Below the pieces are notes generated by a model. It did not search any database and was not told where the DNA came from. It saw nothing but the letters and a program-made list of their open reading frames with translations. This document shows, piece after piece, positions 1-8,964 of a stretch of 64,000 bases of DNA. How positions within the stretch are numbered: position 1 is the stretch's first letter; every line of letters begins with the position of its first letter. The position numbers and the translations under genes are program-made. Origin of the DNA: DASWUZ01 sp036401375. Lineage in GTDB: Bacteria; Acidobacteriota; Terriglobia; Terriglobales; Acidobacteriaceae. The stretch is from contig DASWVB010000038.1 in assembly GCA_036401375.1 (NCBI GenBank), positions 62,001-126,000 of the forward strand. The letters are read 5' to 3'.

Positions 1-690
1 ATGGGGAGCGCCCTCGACCTGCACGCGTCCTACACTTACTCTCACTCGGCAGACTTCAATCAAAACGAATCTACCTTCGCCGACAACAACGACATACTCG
101 ATCCCTCCAACTTCAAGCTGGAGTATGGCAACTCAGACTTCGACCTCCGCAACCGCATGACGGGCTCGGCAATCGTGCGCACGCCGTGGAAGACGCGCGG
201 ACACTGGGGTCGACTGCTCAACGGTTATTCCGTCGCGCCGGTAGTGGAGTTCCGTACCGGGCTGCCTTACACCCTGCACACCGACGGCGCCGTCCCTTCA
301 TTGAAGTACCTGGACTCGTCAGGAACGGTGCAGACTCTAAGCGGCCTCGGTGCTAACGTGAACGGCTCCGGCGGCGATAACCGCATCGGGATCATCGGCC
401 GCAATACCTTCCGCTATGCACCGGTGTTGAGCATGGATGCGAGGGCGAGCAAGCGTACTGCGCTGAACGATCGCTTCAGCTTCGACGTGATCGCAGAGGT
501 CTTCAACCTGCTCAACCACCAGAACGTCACGCGCACTAACAGCACCGGCTACAGCATCAGCGGCGCCAGCTCAGTCAACGGCCCTGCACGGCTCACCTAC
601 CAGCCAGGATTCGGCGAGGTGACGAACTCCAACAGCAACACCCTCTATCGAGAGCGGCAGATTCAACTCGCATTCAAGCTGATATTTTAG
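1..690 (+). CDS. TonB-dependent receptor, Oar-like (C-terminal part)
   Basis: This is the 3' end of an outer-membrane beta-barrel receptor; the gene continues left of the window, so the ATG at base 1 is not taken as its start. The 229 visible residues have alternating polar/aromatic strands (SYTYSHS, FDLRNRMTGSAIV, FSFDVIAEVFNLLNHQN) and end in RQIQLAFKLIF, a final amphipathic strand closing on Phe as BAM substrates do. The segment 'EVFNLLNHQN' followed by a Gly/Asn-rich loop is typical of the large acidobacterial TonB receptors that carry an N-terminal carboxypeptidase-regulatory domain. The ligand cannot be told from this fragment. The downstream cluster is on the other strand. Confidence 0.8.
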   Translation: MGSALDLHASYTYSHSADFNQNESTFADNNDILDPSNFKLEYGNSDFDLRNRMTGSAIVRTPWKTRGHWGRLLNGYSVAPVVEFRTGLPYTLHTDGAVPSLKYLDSSGTVQTLSGLGANVNGSGGDNRIGIIGRNTFRYAPVLSMDARASKRTALNDRFSFDVIAEVFNLLNHQNVTRTNSTGYSISGASSVNGPARLTYQPGFGEVTNSNSNTLYRERQIQLAFKLIF

Positions 691-708
691 GCTGCCCACG
701 CGGCCCCG

Positions 709-1587
709 CTATGACAGGGGCAACACATCGACGCGCACCTCGAGCGTGTGCTTGGCTCCGCCCAGCAGCACTCCTTGAATCGGACTGACATCGCTGTAGT
801 CACGACCCCACGCCAGGGTGATGTGCCCGTCGGAGGGTATGCAGTTGTTGGTCGGGTCGAAGTCGACCCACCCCGAACCAGGACACCAGGCCGCACACCA
901 GGCATGCGAAGCGTCCGCACCGACCAGGCGCGGGCGGCCAGGAGGCGGCAGGGTCCTAAGGTAGCCACTGACGTAGCGAGCCGGCAGCCCCAGCGAGCGC
1001 ATGCACGCAATCTGCAGATGCGAAAAGTCCTGGCACACTCCACGCCGCTTCTCGAAGAATGTTTCAACCGGGGTCGTGACCTCCGTAGCCTTGGCATCGA
1101 AGCGGAAATCCCGATGGATGCGGCGGGTTAGATCAAATACCGCGTCCAGCAGCGGCCGGGTGCGGGTGAAAGACTCCAGCGCATACTCGCCCAGCGCTGC
1201 GCTCCCCACGATACGGCTCGAGTCGAAGACGAACTGGTAAGCGTCCAGCCCCTCGAGGCTGTGATCGGACTGCACCGAATCGCGGACCTCTTCCCACGCC
1301 GGCGACGCGGCGAAGTCGGGCGGCTCAACGGTCTTCACCTCAAGCACGCTGATCGCGTCGACGGAGAGGCGGCTGTGCGACTCCGGCAGGGTGAACGACG
1401 TCACCGTGTTGCCAAAGTAATCCTTGTGAGTCGTAGTCGTCACTGCAATCACCGGCTGAATCAGGATCCTGCTCTCGCGGCAGTGCTGGCCCTTGAGCTC
1501 GCGCGGAGTGAGCCGGAGCAGGTGATGCGAGACCGACACCGCATCCTCATAGGTGTAGACCGTCTCGTGGCGCACGCGGTACATCAT
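709..1587 (-). CDS. Transglutaminase-like cysteine protease family protein
   Basis: 292 aa. The N-terminal about 90 residues (YRVRHETVYTYEDAVSVSHH) match the bacterial transglutaminase N-terminal beta domain. The papain-like core carries the Cys-His-Asp triad: C185 in RRGVCQDFSH, H228 in ASHAW, and D244 in WVDFDPTN. No signal peptide is visible. The start overlaps the end of the upstream ATP-grasp/Alpha-E gene by 4 nt (ATGA), so translation is probably coupled. In this family neighbourhood the enzymes are thought to cleave or transfer peptide/isopeptide bonds together with a peptide ligase; the actual substrate is unknown. Seen: triad and overlap. Inferred: peptidase or amidotransferase role. 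Confidence 0.88.
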   Translation of the reverse strand: MMYRVRHETVYTYEDAVSVSHHLLRLTPRELKGQHCRESRILIQPVIAVTTTTHKDYFGNTVTSFTLPESHSRLSVDAISVLEVKTVEPPDFAASPAWEEVRDSVQSDHSLEGLDAYQFVFDSSRIVGSAALGEYALESFTRTRPLLDAVFDLTRRIHRDFRFDAKATEVTTPVETFFEKRRGVCQDFSHLQIACMRSLGLPARYVSGYLRTLPPPGRPRLVGADASHAWCAAWCPGSGWVDFDPTNNCIPSDGHITLAWGRDYSDVSPIQGVLLGGAKHTLEVRVDVLPLS

Positions 1588-4181
1588 GGTGCGCCCTCCA
1601 TCGGCCGCTCCATCACACGCTCCATCACGGCATGGCTGAAGTAGGTGTTGCTGATCGCCTCTGACAGGGCGGGCAGCGCGGTCTCGAGATCGGCAAGCAG
1701 CCGATCGAGTTCAAGTCGCGGTGCACCTGGGCCAACATCGCAAAGCGCCTGCACGTCAGCGCCGAAGAGCCTGGCCGCCGCACCCTCGAGCTGGCGCTGC
1801 TGAGCCGCCGGCCAGCCAGTCCCCGACGGCATCTTTGACAGCCCGGCACAGTGTCCGATCAGGCTGTTCACCTGAAAGGCAAGCGAACGCGGATTGCTGT
1901 CATCGTTCATGATCAGATCGAGCACCGGCGCCGCCTGCAGTGCGGTGAAGTAGCGCGAGCGGTAGGTGATCGAGCTGTCCGCCACCTCGAGCAGCATCTC
2001 GAGCTCCTGCCAGTGATCGGGATTGAGAGGCACGATGATCGCGCGAAACAACTCCACCAGCCGCATGGAGCGCTCGATGCGCCGGCCGATGCTGAGGAAG
2101 TGCCAGCCTGGCCCGCGCGTGATATTGCCGATCTCGATGCCGCGCAGCGAGGCCAGCATGAGGATGCAGCGGTTCAAAACGGCAAGGGCGTCCCCCGGTG
2201 CGACGTAACCCCACGCCAGGCTGTCCTGGGCGCGGGCGGCACTGCCGAACTGACTGGCGACTCGCAGCAGGTCGCTCGATAGCCGATCCCGCACCTGCGC
2301 CGTGGCCCGCGCCGCGCGATTGAGGTTCGCGTTCAGACTGTCGCCGCGTCCCTCCTCGAAGATGAGCGAGAGTATCTCCTCCTCGAGGTCGCGCACCTCG
2401 TCAAGGTGACCCTGGGGGTCGTCCTTCTCCATGCGGGAGTGTGGCGAGTCAAGCGCCTCATGCAGCTTCATCAACGAGTCCCAACCGGGCGATGTAGCAG
2501 TTGGAATCGAGGTCTGCGAGGGCGACGGAGCCTCGCCGGTCATGCGCATCAGGATGCATCGCAGCACGCGCGACAGGTGCTCCGATCGCTCGACGTAACG
2601 CCCCAGCCAGAAGAGGTGCTCCGCCGCACGGCTCGGCAGGTCGCTGGTGAGGCCGCGATTCAGCTCCACGCGGTGATCGGTCGGCGGGCGCAAGGTGAAG
2701 TTGTCGACAGGGTCGCTTGACAGCACCCACGTATCCTTGCTGCCGCCGCCGCGCTGCATCGAAACAACCGGCGTGTCCCGGGTGGGGGAGACGCGAGCGA
2801 GGCCGCCGGGCATCACCATCCAGGAGTCGCCCGCCGCGGCGAGGTAAACGCGCAGCACGACGTGGCGGGGCGTGAGCCCGTCCTCGGCCCAGACCGGCGC
2901 CGTTGAGATATTCAGCAGCTCCTGGCCGGCGAAGTCTTCCGGGTGCGCGCTCATCTTCGCCAACAGCCGGTCGCGCTGGTCCGCTGGAAGTTGCCCGCCA
3001 AAGACCGGCTCCATGCCCTTGGATGGAAATGCAGGCTTGATCACCAGGAAGTTGAGGTTGTCGCGCACGTAGGTCAGGGCCTTCGGCTGCCCGCACCACC
3101 ACGTCGCCACCGAGCGCAGCGCCAGCTCTTCACCCAGCAGACGCCTGCTCAGACCGGGCAGAAAAGGCATGAACGCCGATGTCTCGCTCAGCCCGCTGCC
3201 GAGTGCGTTGGCGACGGCGACGTTGCCGGCTCGCACCGCCTCGACCAGACCGGCAACCCCGAGGTAAGAGTCGGAGCGCAACTCCAGCGGATCGCAGTAG
3301 CTGTCATCCATGCGGCGCAGGATCACGTCTACCGGCTTCAGCCCTTCAAGCGATTTGAGGAAGACGCGGCTGTCGCGCACCGTCAGATCGCTGCCCTGCA
3401 CCAGGGTGAAGCCGAGATAACGGGACAGGTATGAGTGTTCGAAGTAAGTCTCGTTGAGCGGCCCCGGGGTAAGCAGAACGACCCGCGGATTCTCGCGCCG
3501 CGAGGGCGAGAGATGCAGCAGCGTCTCCCGGAACGCGCGGAAGAAGGACGCCAGCCGCAGCACCTGGGACTCGCGGAACAGGTCGGGAAATGTCTCCGCC
3601 AGCACGATGCGGTTCTCGAGCGCATAGCCGGCGCCGGAGGGCGCCTGGGTGCGGTCGGAGAGCACCCACCACTGCCCATCGGTCGATCGTGCCAGGTCGA
3701 CGGCAAGCAGGTGCAGATAGGTATCGCGGGGCACCTTGATGCCATGACAGGCCCGCCAGAATGCGGGGTTCGCAAAGACCAGCGCGGGCGGAATATGGCC
3801 GTCGCGCAGCAGCTTCTGCGGCCCGTAAAGGTCTGCCAGGATGAGGTTCAGCAGCCGCGCACGCTGGATGAGGCCGCCCTCGATGCGCCTCCACTCCTCG
3901 GCCGGAATGAGCAGCGGAATGGCGTCAAGGCTCCATGGACGGTCCATCCCCAGCGGATCGCCATACACGTTGTAGCTGACGCCGTTTTCCCGGATGCGCT
4001 GCCGCGCCGTCTCCCATCGGTGCGCTAACTCTTCGCCGCCGAGGTTCGAGAGCGAGGCGATGTAGCGCTCCCAGTGCGGCCTCAGCACACCGGCCGGCGA
4101 ACACATCTCGTCATAAGCGCCAGGAGCCTGGCGATACTCGGCAGTTAACAGCGGGCTATCAAGAGTCTCGGGGCCACTCAT
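1584..4181 (-). CDS. Circularly permuted ATP-grasp / Alpha-E domain fusion protein
   Basis: 865 aa. The N-terminal half (about 20-490) looks like a type 2 circularly permuted ATP-grasp ligase (YNVYGDPLGMDRPWSLD, LGSGLSETSAFMPFLPGLS, LNFLVIKPAFPSKGMEPVFGG). The C-terminal about 320 residues start at LPSRAAEHLFWLGRYVERSEHLSRVLR, the signature of the helical Alpha-E domain. In many genomes the two are separate adjacent genes; here they are one polypeptide. Comparative genomics of ATP-grasp enzymes predicts that such proteins make peptide bonds in concert with transglutaminase-type peptidases, which fits the genes on both sides. The product is unproven. The gap to the upstream DUF2126 gene is 106 nt; the downstream gene overlaps by 4 nt. 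Confidence 0.85.
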   Translation of the reverse strand: MSGPETLDSPLLTAEYRQAPGAYDEMCSPAGVLRPHWERYIASLSNLGGEELAHRWETARQRIRENGVSYNVYGDPLGMDRPWSLDAIPLLIPAEEWRRIEGGLIQRARLLNLILADLYGPQKLLRDGHIPPALVFANPAFWRACHGIKVPRDTYLHLLAVDLARSTDGQWWVLSDRTQAPSGAGYALENRIVLAETFPDLFRESQVLRLASFFRAFRETLLHLSPSRRENPRVVLLTPGPLNETYFEHSYLSRYLGFTLVQGSDLTVRDSRVFLKSLEGLKPVDVILRRMDDSYCDPLELRSDSYLGVAGLVEAVRAGNVAVANALGSGLSETSAFMPFLPGLSRRLLGEELALRSVATWWCGQPKALTYVRDNLNFLVIKPAFPSKGMEPVFGGQLPADQRDRLLAKMSAHPEDFAGQELLNISTAPVWAEDGLTPRHVVLRVYLAAAGDSWMVMPGGLARVSPTRDTPVVSMQRGGGSKDTWVLSSDPVDNFTLRPPTDHRVELNRGLTSDLPSRAAEHLFWLGRYVERSEHLSRVLRCILMRMTGEAPSPSQTSIPTATSPGWDSLMKLHEALDSPHSRMEKDDPQGHLDEVRDLEEEILSLIFEEGRGDSLNANLNRAARATAQVRDRLSSDLLRVASQFGSAARAQDSLAWGYVAPGDALAVLNRCILMLASLRGIEIGNITRGPGWHFLSIGRRIERSMRLVELFRAIIVPLNPDHWQELEMLLEVADSSITYRSRYFTALQAAPVLDLIMNDDSNPRSLAFQVNSLIGHCAGLSKMPSGTGWPAAQQRQLEGAAARLFGADVQALCDVGPGAPRLELDRLLADLETALPALSEAISNTYFSHAVMERVMERPMEGAP

Positions 4182-4287
4182 TGATCACTCCGGAAGATGC
4201 CCGGCCTGCTTTAAAGAAACTTCGGCCTGAAGGGCAGCGCTAAAAGCGGGAAAGCCTCGATCTGCAAACTGAATGCGTGAAACTGGT

Positions 4288-7200
4288 CTAAGCGGTGGGA
4301 GCTTTCCTGCGTAGATCGAGCGTAAACGGAAACTCCGTATTGCGCTCCTCCGGCGGGATGGCCGTCGTCCCCGGAGTGTGACCGACGTTGCTGAAGCGCG
4401 CGAGCCGGCGGCTCTCCGCCTCAAAAGAGTTGATAGGTAGATGCTCGTCGGCACGTCCGCCCGGGTGCGTGACGTGGTAGGTGCAGCCGCCGATCGACCG
4501 TCCCGACCACGTATCTACGATGTCGAAGACGAGGGGCGTATGCACCGGGATGTCAGGATGCAGGCACGAATCCGGCTGCCAGGCGCGGTAGCGCACCCCG
4601 GCTACAAACTCGCCGCGCTTCCCGGTCGGCTGCAGCGGCACCCGGCGGCCATTGCACAGCACGAGGAATCGCGGATCGACCATGCCGCTCATCTTCACCT
4701 GCAGCCGCTCGACCGAGGAGTCCACATTGCGCACCGTTCCACTGCCTGATGCCTCCTCGCCGAGCACGTGCCAGGGCTCGAGAGCGTGGCGCAGCTCAAG
4801 GTCCATTCCGCGGTAGGAGACCGCTCCGATCGGCGGAAACCGAAACTCGAAGTGCGGCGCAAACCACTCGCTCAGGAATGGATATCCAGCGTCGCGCAGA
4901 TCGGCGACCACGTCCTCCCAGTCGAGCTGAACAAAGTACGGCAGCATAAAGCGGTCGTGCAGCGTCGTGCCCCACCACACCAGCTTGCGCCGGTAAGGGG
5001 TCTTCCAGAAGTGCGCAATGAGCGCCCGTACCATCAGCTGCTGGGTCAGGCTCATGCGCGCATGTGGAGGCATCTCAAAGGCGCGCAACTCCAGCAGCCC
5101 AAGACGCGGTCCCATCCCCTCGCGCGGGGAGAGCTTGTCGATGCAGAACTCCGCCCGATGCGTGCTGCCGGTCAGATCAGTCAGCAGGTGGCGGAAGACC
5201 CGATCGACCAGCCAGGGCGAGTCCTTCTCGGTGACCCCGTTGTCGGGGATCTGATCGAACGCGATCTCAAGCTCGTAGATCGAGTCGGTGCGCGCCTCAT
5301 CCACCCGCGGATGCTGGCTGGTCGGACCGATGAACATCCCCGAGAGCAGGTACGAAAGCGATGGATGGTTGTGCCAGTAGCCGATCATGCTCCGCAGCAG
5401 GTCGGGGCGGCGCAGGAACGGGCTGTCCTCCGGCGTGGCCCCGCCGATTACAACGTGGTTGCCGCCGCCGGTGCCGGAGTGCTGCCCGTCCATCAGAAAC
5501 TTCTCCGTGCCGAGCCGCGACTGCCGCGCAAAATCGTAAAGACTCGTAACGCTCCCCACCATCTCGTCCCACGATGCTGCGGGCTGGATGTTGACCTCGA
5601 TGACTCCCGGATCGGGCGTCACCTGCAGCACCGCGATCTGCTGGTCGTGAGGAGGCGTGTAGCCCTCGAGCAGCACAGGCATCTTCAGGTAGGTGGCAGT
5701 GTCTTCAATCGCGGTCACTAGATCGAGGTAGTCCGACAGGTATGCAACCGGCGGCATAAAGACGCGCAGCTTGCCCTCGCGCACCTCTACACACAGCGCC
5801 GGACGCGTGAGCAGCGCTTTGCCCGCCTCTTCCTCGCTTGGCTTCGCCTTGTCCTCGGGCGGCTCCGGCTCGTCCGCTACCGGTGGAGCGGTGAAGAGGT
5901 GGGCCTTGTGCTCGGGCCGCGAAGGCAGCCGTTTGCGCTTGCGAAAGGGGTCAGGGTTGTAGGAGTAGATCAGGTCTTCGGGCTTGGTCCACGGAATCGC
6001 CTCGAGCGGCACGCGATAGCCGAGCGGCGAGTCTCCCGTCACCAGGAACATCCGCTTCGGATGCGGAGCGAACCACGGCTGGCTGGTCCACCGTGGAGTG
6101 CCGGAGCGGGTTGGAACGCGCCGCAGCGGCAGCACATATCCGGTTGGCTTCTCCTCCGCGCCTTCAAAGAACTTCGCCAGCCGCGCACGCTCTGATGCGT
6201 CGGCCAGCTTCGGGTCGAGGCGGTCCGCTGCCTCGGGCAGACGACGCTCCTGCCACAGCTTGTAGAACGTATCTTCATAAGCCGCGATGATGAAGGAGCC
6301 ATCGACCTGCAGGCGGCGAGCCAGAGCCTCGAGGAACTTCAGCGCCTCAGCCGGCCCGTAGCCGTAGTCCTTCTCGTCGTCGGCAATCAGGCTCGCATCG
6401 TCCCACAGCGCCGCGCCGTCCTTGCGCCAGTAGCAGCCGAGCGCCCAGCGTGGCAGGGGTTCGCCGGGGTACCACTTGCCCTGCCCGAAGTGCAGCAGCG
6501 CCTGCGGATGGTAGTGATCGCGCACCCGGCGCAGCAGCTCCATCGAGAGCTCGCGCTTGGTCGGCCCGAGCGCCGCGCCCTTCCACTCATCGCCGTCCGG
6601 GTCGTCCAGCGAGATGAAGGTCGGCTCGCCGCCCATGGTCAGCCGGACGTCGCCCGATTTCAGATCGGCATCAACCTTGTGTCCCAGCGCCTCGATCGCG
6701 CTCCACTGCTCTTCCGAGTAGGGCTTGGTTACGCGCGGCGACTCGTGAATGCGCTGCACCGTCATCGAGAACCCGAAGTCCGTATTGCACCAGTCGACGG
6801 CGCCGGAGATGGGTGCGGCACTGCTTGCGTCCGGAGTGCAGGCGAGCGGGATGTGACCCTCCCCCGCGAGCATGCCCGAGGTTGCGTCGAACCCAACCCA
6901 GCCGGCTCCCGGAAGGAAGACCTCCGCCCACGCATGCAGGTCGGTGAAGTCGGCAGTCGGGCCGGAGAGATTGCCGCTGATAGGGGTGATGTCGGACGTG
7001 AGTTGAATCAGGTATCCGGAGACGAAGCGGGCCGCGAGCCCAAGATTGCGCAAGGCCTGCACCAGCAGCCAGGCGGAGTCGCGACACGACCCCGTTCCGT
7101 TAGTCAGCGACTGCTCGCAGCTCTGGATGCCGTGCTCCAGGCGGATCACGTAGCCGATGTCGCGTGCAACCCGCTGATTGAGGGCGACCAGGAAGTCGAG

Positions 7201-7623
7201 CGTGCGGATGCTCTCGCGCGGCACCGTCTCGAGAAAGGCGGCGAGACGCGGACCGGGAGTCTCCGCCTCTAGAAACGGGCGCAGCTCGCGGGCCGCAGCC
7301 GCCTCGTAGGTGAAGGGAAACCGCTCCGCATACGGCTCAAGAAAAAAGTCGAACGGATTGAACACCGCCATCTCGGCGATCAGGTCGACCTCGACGGTGA
7401 ACTCTCTGGTCGGCTCAGGAAAGACGAGCCGCGCGAGGTAGTTGCCCTGCGGGTCCTGCTGCCAGTTCAGGAAGTGGGTCTTCGGTGTGACCTGGAGCGA
7501 GTAGGCCAGGATCGGGGTGCGGCAGTGCGGCGCCGGACGCAGGCGAACTGTCTGCGGACCGAGGTTCACGAGGCGATCGTAGCGGTAGCTCGTCTTATGG
7601 TTCAGCGCGACGTGAATAGCCAT
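4288..7623 (-). CDS. Transglutaminase-DUF2126 fusion protein
   Basis: 1111 aa, usual size for the family. Residues 1-85 form the transglutaminase N-terminal domain. A catalytic core follows with C180 (GTGSCRDSAW), H230 (TDLHAWAEV) and D246 (WVGFDATSG). The remaining about 800 residues are DUF2126-like, with the conserved stretches RLTMGGEPTFISLDDPDG, HFGQGKWYPGEPLPRWALG and GTGGGNHVVIGGATPEDSPF. The last is Gly-rich and resembles a nucleotide- or substrate-binding segment of the carboxylate-amine ligase superfamily; that comparison is inference. It heads the three-gene minus-strand cluster with the ATP-grasp/Alpha-E fusion and the small transglutaminase. No signal peptide is seen, so the system is probably cytoplasmic. 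Start: first ATG after the palindromic leader at 7625-7662. Confidence 0.88.
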   Translation of the reverse strand: MAIHVALNHKTSYRYDRLVNLGPQTVRLRPAPHCRTPILAYSLQVTPKTHFLNWQQDPQGNYLARLVFPEPTREFTVEVDLIAEMAVFNPFDFFLEPYAERFPFTYEAAAARELRPFLEAETPGPRLAAFLETVPRESIRTLDFLVALNQRVARDIGYVIRLEHGIQSCEQSLTNGTGSCRDSAWLLVQALRNLGLAARFVSGYLIQLTSDITPISGNLSGPTADFTDLHAWAEVFLPGAGWVGFDATSGMLAGEGHIPLACTPDASSAAPISGAVDWCNTDFGFSMTVQRIHESPRVTKPYSEEQWSAIEALGHKVDADLKSGDVRLTMGGEPTFISLDDPDGDEWKGAALGPTKRELSMELLRRVRDHYHPQALLHFGQGKWYPGEPLPRWALGCYWRKDGAALWDDASLIADDEKDYGYGPAEALKFLEALARRLQVDGSFIIAAYEDTFYKLWQERRLPEAADRLDPKLADASERARLAKFFEGAEEKPTGYVLPLRRVPTRSGTPRWTSQPWFAPHPKRMFLVTGDSPLGYRVPLEAIPWTKPEDLIYSYNPDPFRKRKRLPSRPEHKAHLFTAPPVADEPEPPEDKAKPSEEEAGKALLTRPALCVEVREGKLRVFMPPVAYLSDYLDLVTAIEDTATYLKMPVLLEGYTPPHDQQIAVLQVTPDPGVIEVNIQPAASWDEMVGSVTSLYDFARQSRLGTEKFLMDGQHSGTGGGNHVVIGGATPEDSPFLRRPDLLRSMIGYWHNHPSLSYLLSGMFIGPTSQHPRVDEARTDSIYELEIAFDQIPDNGVTEKDSPWLVDRVFRHLLTDLTGSTHRAEFCIDKLSPREGMGPRLGLLELRAFEMPPHARMSLTQQLMVRALIAHFWKTPYRRKLVWWGTTLHDRFMLPYFVQLDWEDVVADLRDAGYPFLSEWFAPHFEFRFPPIGAVSYRGMDLELRHALEPWHVLGEEASGSGTVRNVDSSVERLQVKMSGMVDPRFLVLCNGRRVPLQPTGKRGEFVAGVRYRAWQPDSCLHPDIPVHTPLVFDIVDTWSGRSIGGCTYHVTHPGGRADEHLPINSFEAESRRLARFSNVGHTPGTTAIPPEERNTEFPFTLDLRRKAPTA

Positions 7624-7880
7624 AGTTCGAACGATCGATAACTTCTAAAGGAGCGCGCTCCTGCATCTTCCGGCGGATTATCGATGGAGTCTGGACTGCC
7701 GCAGCTCTTCCAGCGGCTTCCGTGAGCATCAATGCAGGGGCGAGGCGACTGAATTCCCTGAAGTTTAACATGCGGTTTACGGCTTACCTCGCGTTGAGAC
7801 AGGCGGCCGGCGCAAGACGCCTCTTCTCGCGAGTCCTCAGCTGCCGGGCCTGGCACCGCCAGGTCACGAACGGGCAGCAA
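7624..7880. promoter_or_regulatory. Leader region of the DUF2126 cluster with palindromes
   Basis: This 257-nt stretch carries no convincing gene. It holds an 8-nt perfect palindrome GTTCGAAC (7625-7632) touching the start codon region, and a perfect 14-nt palindrome AGGAGCGCGCTCCT (7649-7662) about 25 nt upstream of the DUF2126 ATG. The second contains AGGAG, so on the minus strand it could either fold away or overlap a Shine-Dalgarno region. No clear -35/-10 pair was recognised. Confidence 0.3.
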
Positions 7881-8315
7881 TCACCTGAGCCGCTGCTGCA
7901 CCTCGGGCCGCAGAAGGTAGACGAAGAAGACCAAGTTGACCACCGCCATCACCGCCCACTGCTCCTGGTGCAGGCCGAAGATCGCGTAAGAGCCCCAGGT
8001 CATCGACAGGAACGCAGCAGCCAGCGCCAGCGCCCATCCCCACCGCCGCTGGCGCAGCATTCCGATTCCGGCGGCGGCAAAGAGCAGCGCCACGATCAGT
8101 ACCGCGTTGGGGTAGAGATGGTGCAGCACTCCGTAAGTGCCGATGCCCGAAAGCGCGAGCATCCACAGCGCTATCACCGCCATCCCGGGCAGTGGCATCC
8201 GCGCGGGCGTGTCGTGAGTCGCAACAGGAGCCGCGTCAGGTGCCGATTCAGGGTCTCCGGCAGGTGGCGAATTGAAGGCTGACCTGGGAGCGGCATCCGG
8301 CCCTCGTGCGTTCAT
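7881..8315 (-). CDS. Hypothetical integral membrane protein
   Basis: 144 aa from the ATG at 8315, preferred because GGGAGAGAT lies directly upstream; an in-frame ATG at 8345 is possible. After a 45-residue Pro/Ala-rich soluble N-terminus there are four hydrophobic segments (about PGMAVIALWMLALSGIGTYG, NAVLIVALLFAAAGIGML, WALALAAAFLSMTWGSYAIF and WAVMAVVNLVFFVYLL), suggesting a four-helix inner-membrane protein. The basic tail after helix 4 (RPEVQQRLR) suggests a cytoplasmic C-terminus. No family recognised. The next gene on the same strand is a monohaem cytochrome, but the 170-nt gap argues against tight coupling. Confidence 0.65.
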   Translation of the reverse strand: MNARGPDAAPRSAFNSPPAGDPESAPDAAPVATHDTPARMPLPGMAVIALWMLALSGIGTYGVLHHLYPNAVLIVALLFAAAGIGMLRQRRWGWALALAAAFLSMTWGSYAIFGLHQEQWAVMAVVNLVFFVYLLRPEVQQRLR

Positions 8316-8486
8316 ATCTCTCCCGCGCATGGTCACGCGGAGCACAACATCAGGCTGGTCATCTGCGATATCTGGTCAATTGCATTAGCGGGCCATCCGC
8401 ACTATCAGGATACGCGACGCCAGATCTGCCGCATACGGGACAAGGGTCCTCGATCGTCGCGGCTCATGCACCGCCTCACCATCGCA

Positions 8487-8855
8487 TCACAGGGTATGAA
8501 GGTAGGCCAGCAAATCCTGCACCTGCTGCTCTTCCAGCTTGGCCTGGAATGGGGGCATCATGTTGCGCCCGCCGAGGATCGTCGCACGCACCCGGTCATC
8601 GTTCGCCGGAGCTCCGCTCGGCAGGTACTGCTTCTTATAGAGCCCGTGCAGACCCGGCCCTCGCAGGGTGCCCTCGCTGTTCGGATAGTGGCAGCCGGCG
8701 CATGCGGCGCGATAGACCTGGTAGCCGCTGGTCTCCTGCGAGCTCAGCTCAGCGAGCGGCTTGGAAGGCGGCAGAGCGGGACGGCATGCTGCCGCCGCGG
8801 CCAGCACCAGCAGCCCAGTGATCGCAAGGCTTGATCGAGCGAAAAGCGCAGCCAT
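8487..8855 (-). CDS. Monohaem c-type cytochrome, probable lipoprotein
   Basis: 122 aa. An N-terminal signal with a lipobox-like end (LVLAAAAAC) suggests export and lipid attachment to the periplasmic face. One haem c motif CAGCH lies near residue 53, with the later GGRNMMPPF segment supplying the likely Met axial ligand; the helix ending DLLAYLHTL closes the class I cytochrome c fold. This is the Cytochrom_C/CBB3 pattern of small electron carriers. The partner is unknown, since no oxidase or dehydrogenase gene is adjacent. Confidence 0.85.
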   Translation of the reverse strand: MAALFARSSLAITGLLVLAAAAACRPALPPSKPLAELSSQETSGYQVYRAACAGCHYPNSEGTLRGPGLHGLYKKQYLPSGAPANDDRVRATILGGRNMMPPFQAKLEEQQVQDLLAYLHTL

Positions 8856-8964
8856 CCCCAGATCATAACTTTACGACCGTTGACGTCATACTGGCAGCGG
8901 GTGCTCAGCGTGATCTCTGACCCGCAGCCACTGCAGTCGTCCGAGGACCGTACCACTGCTGACT

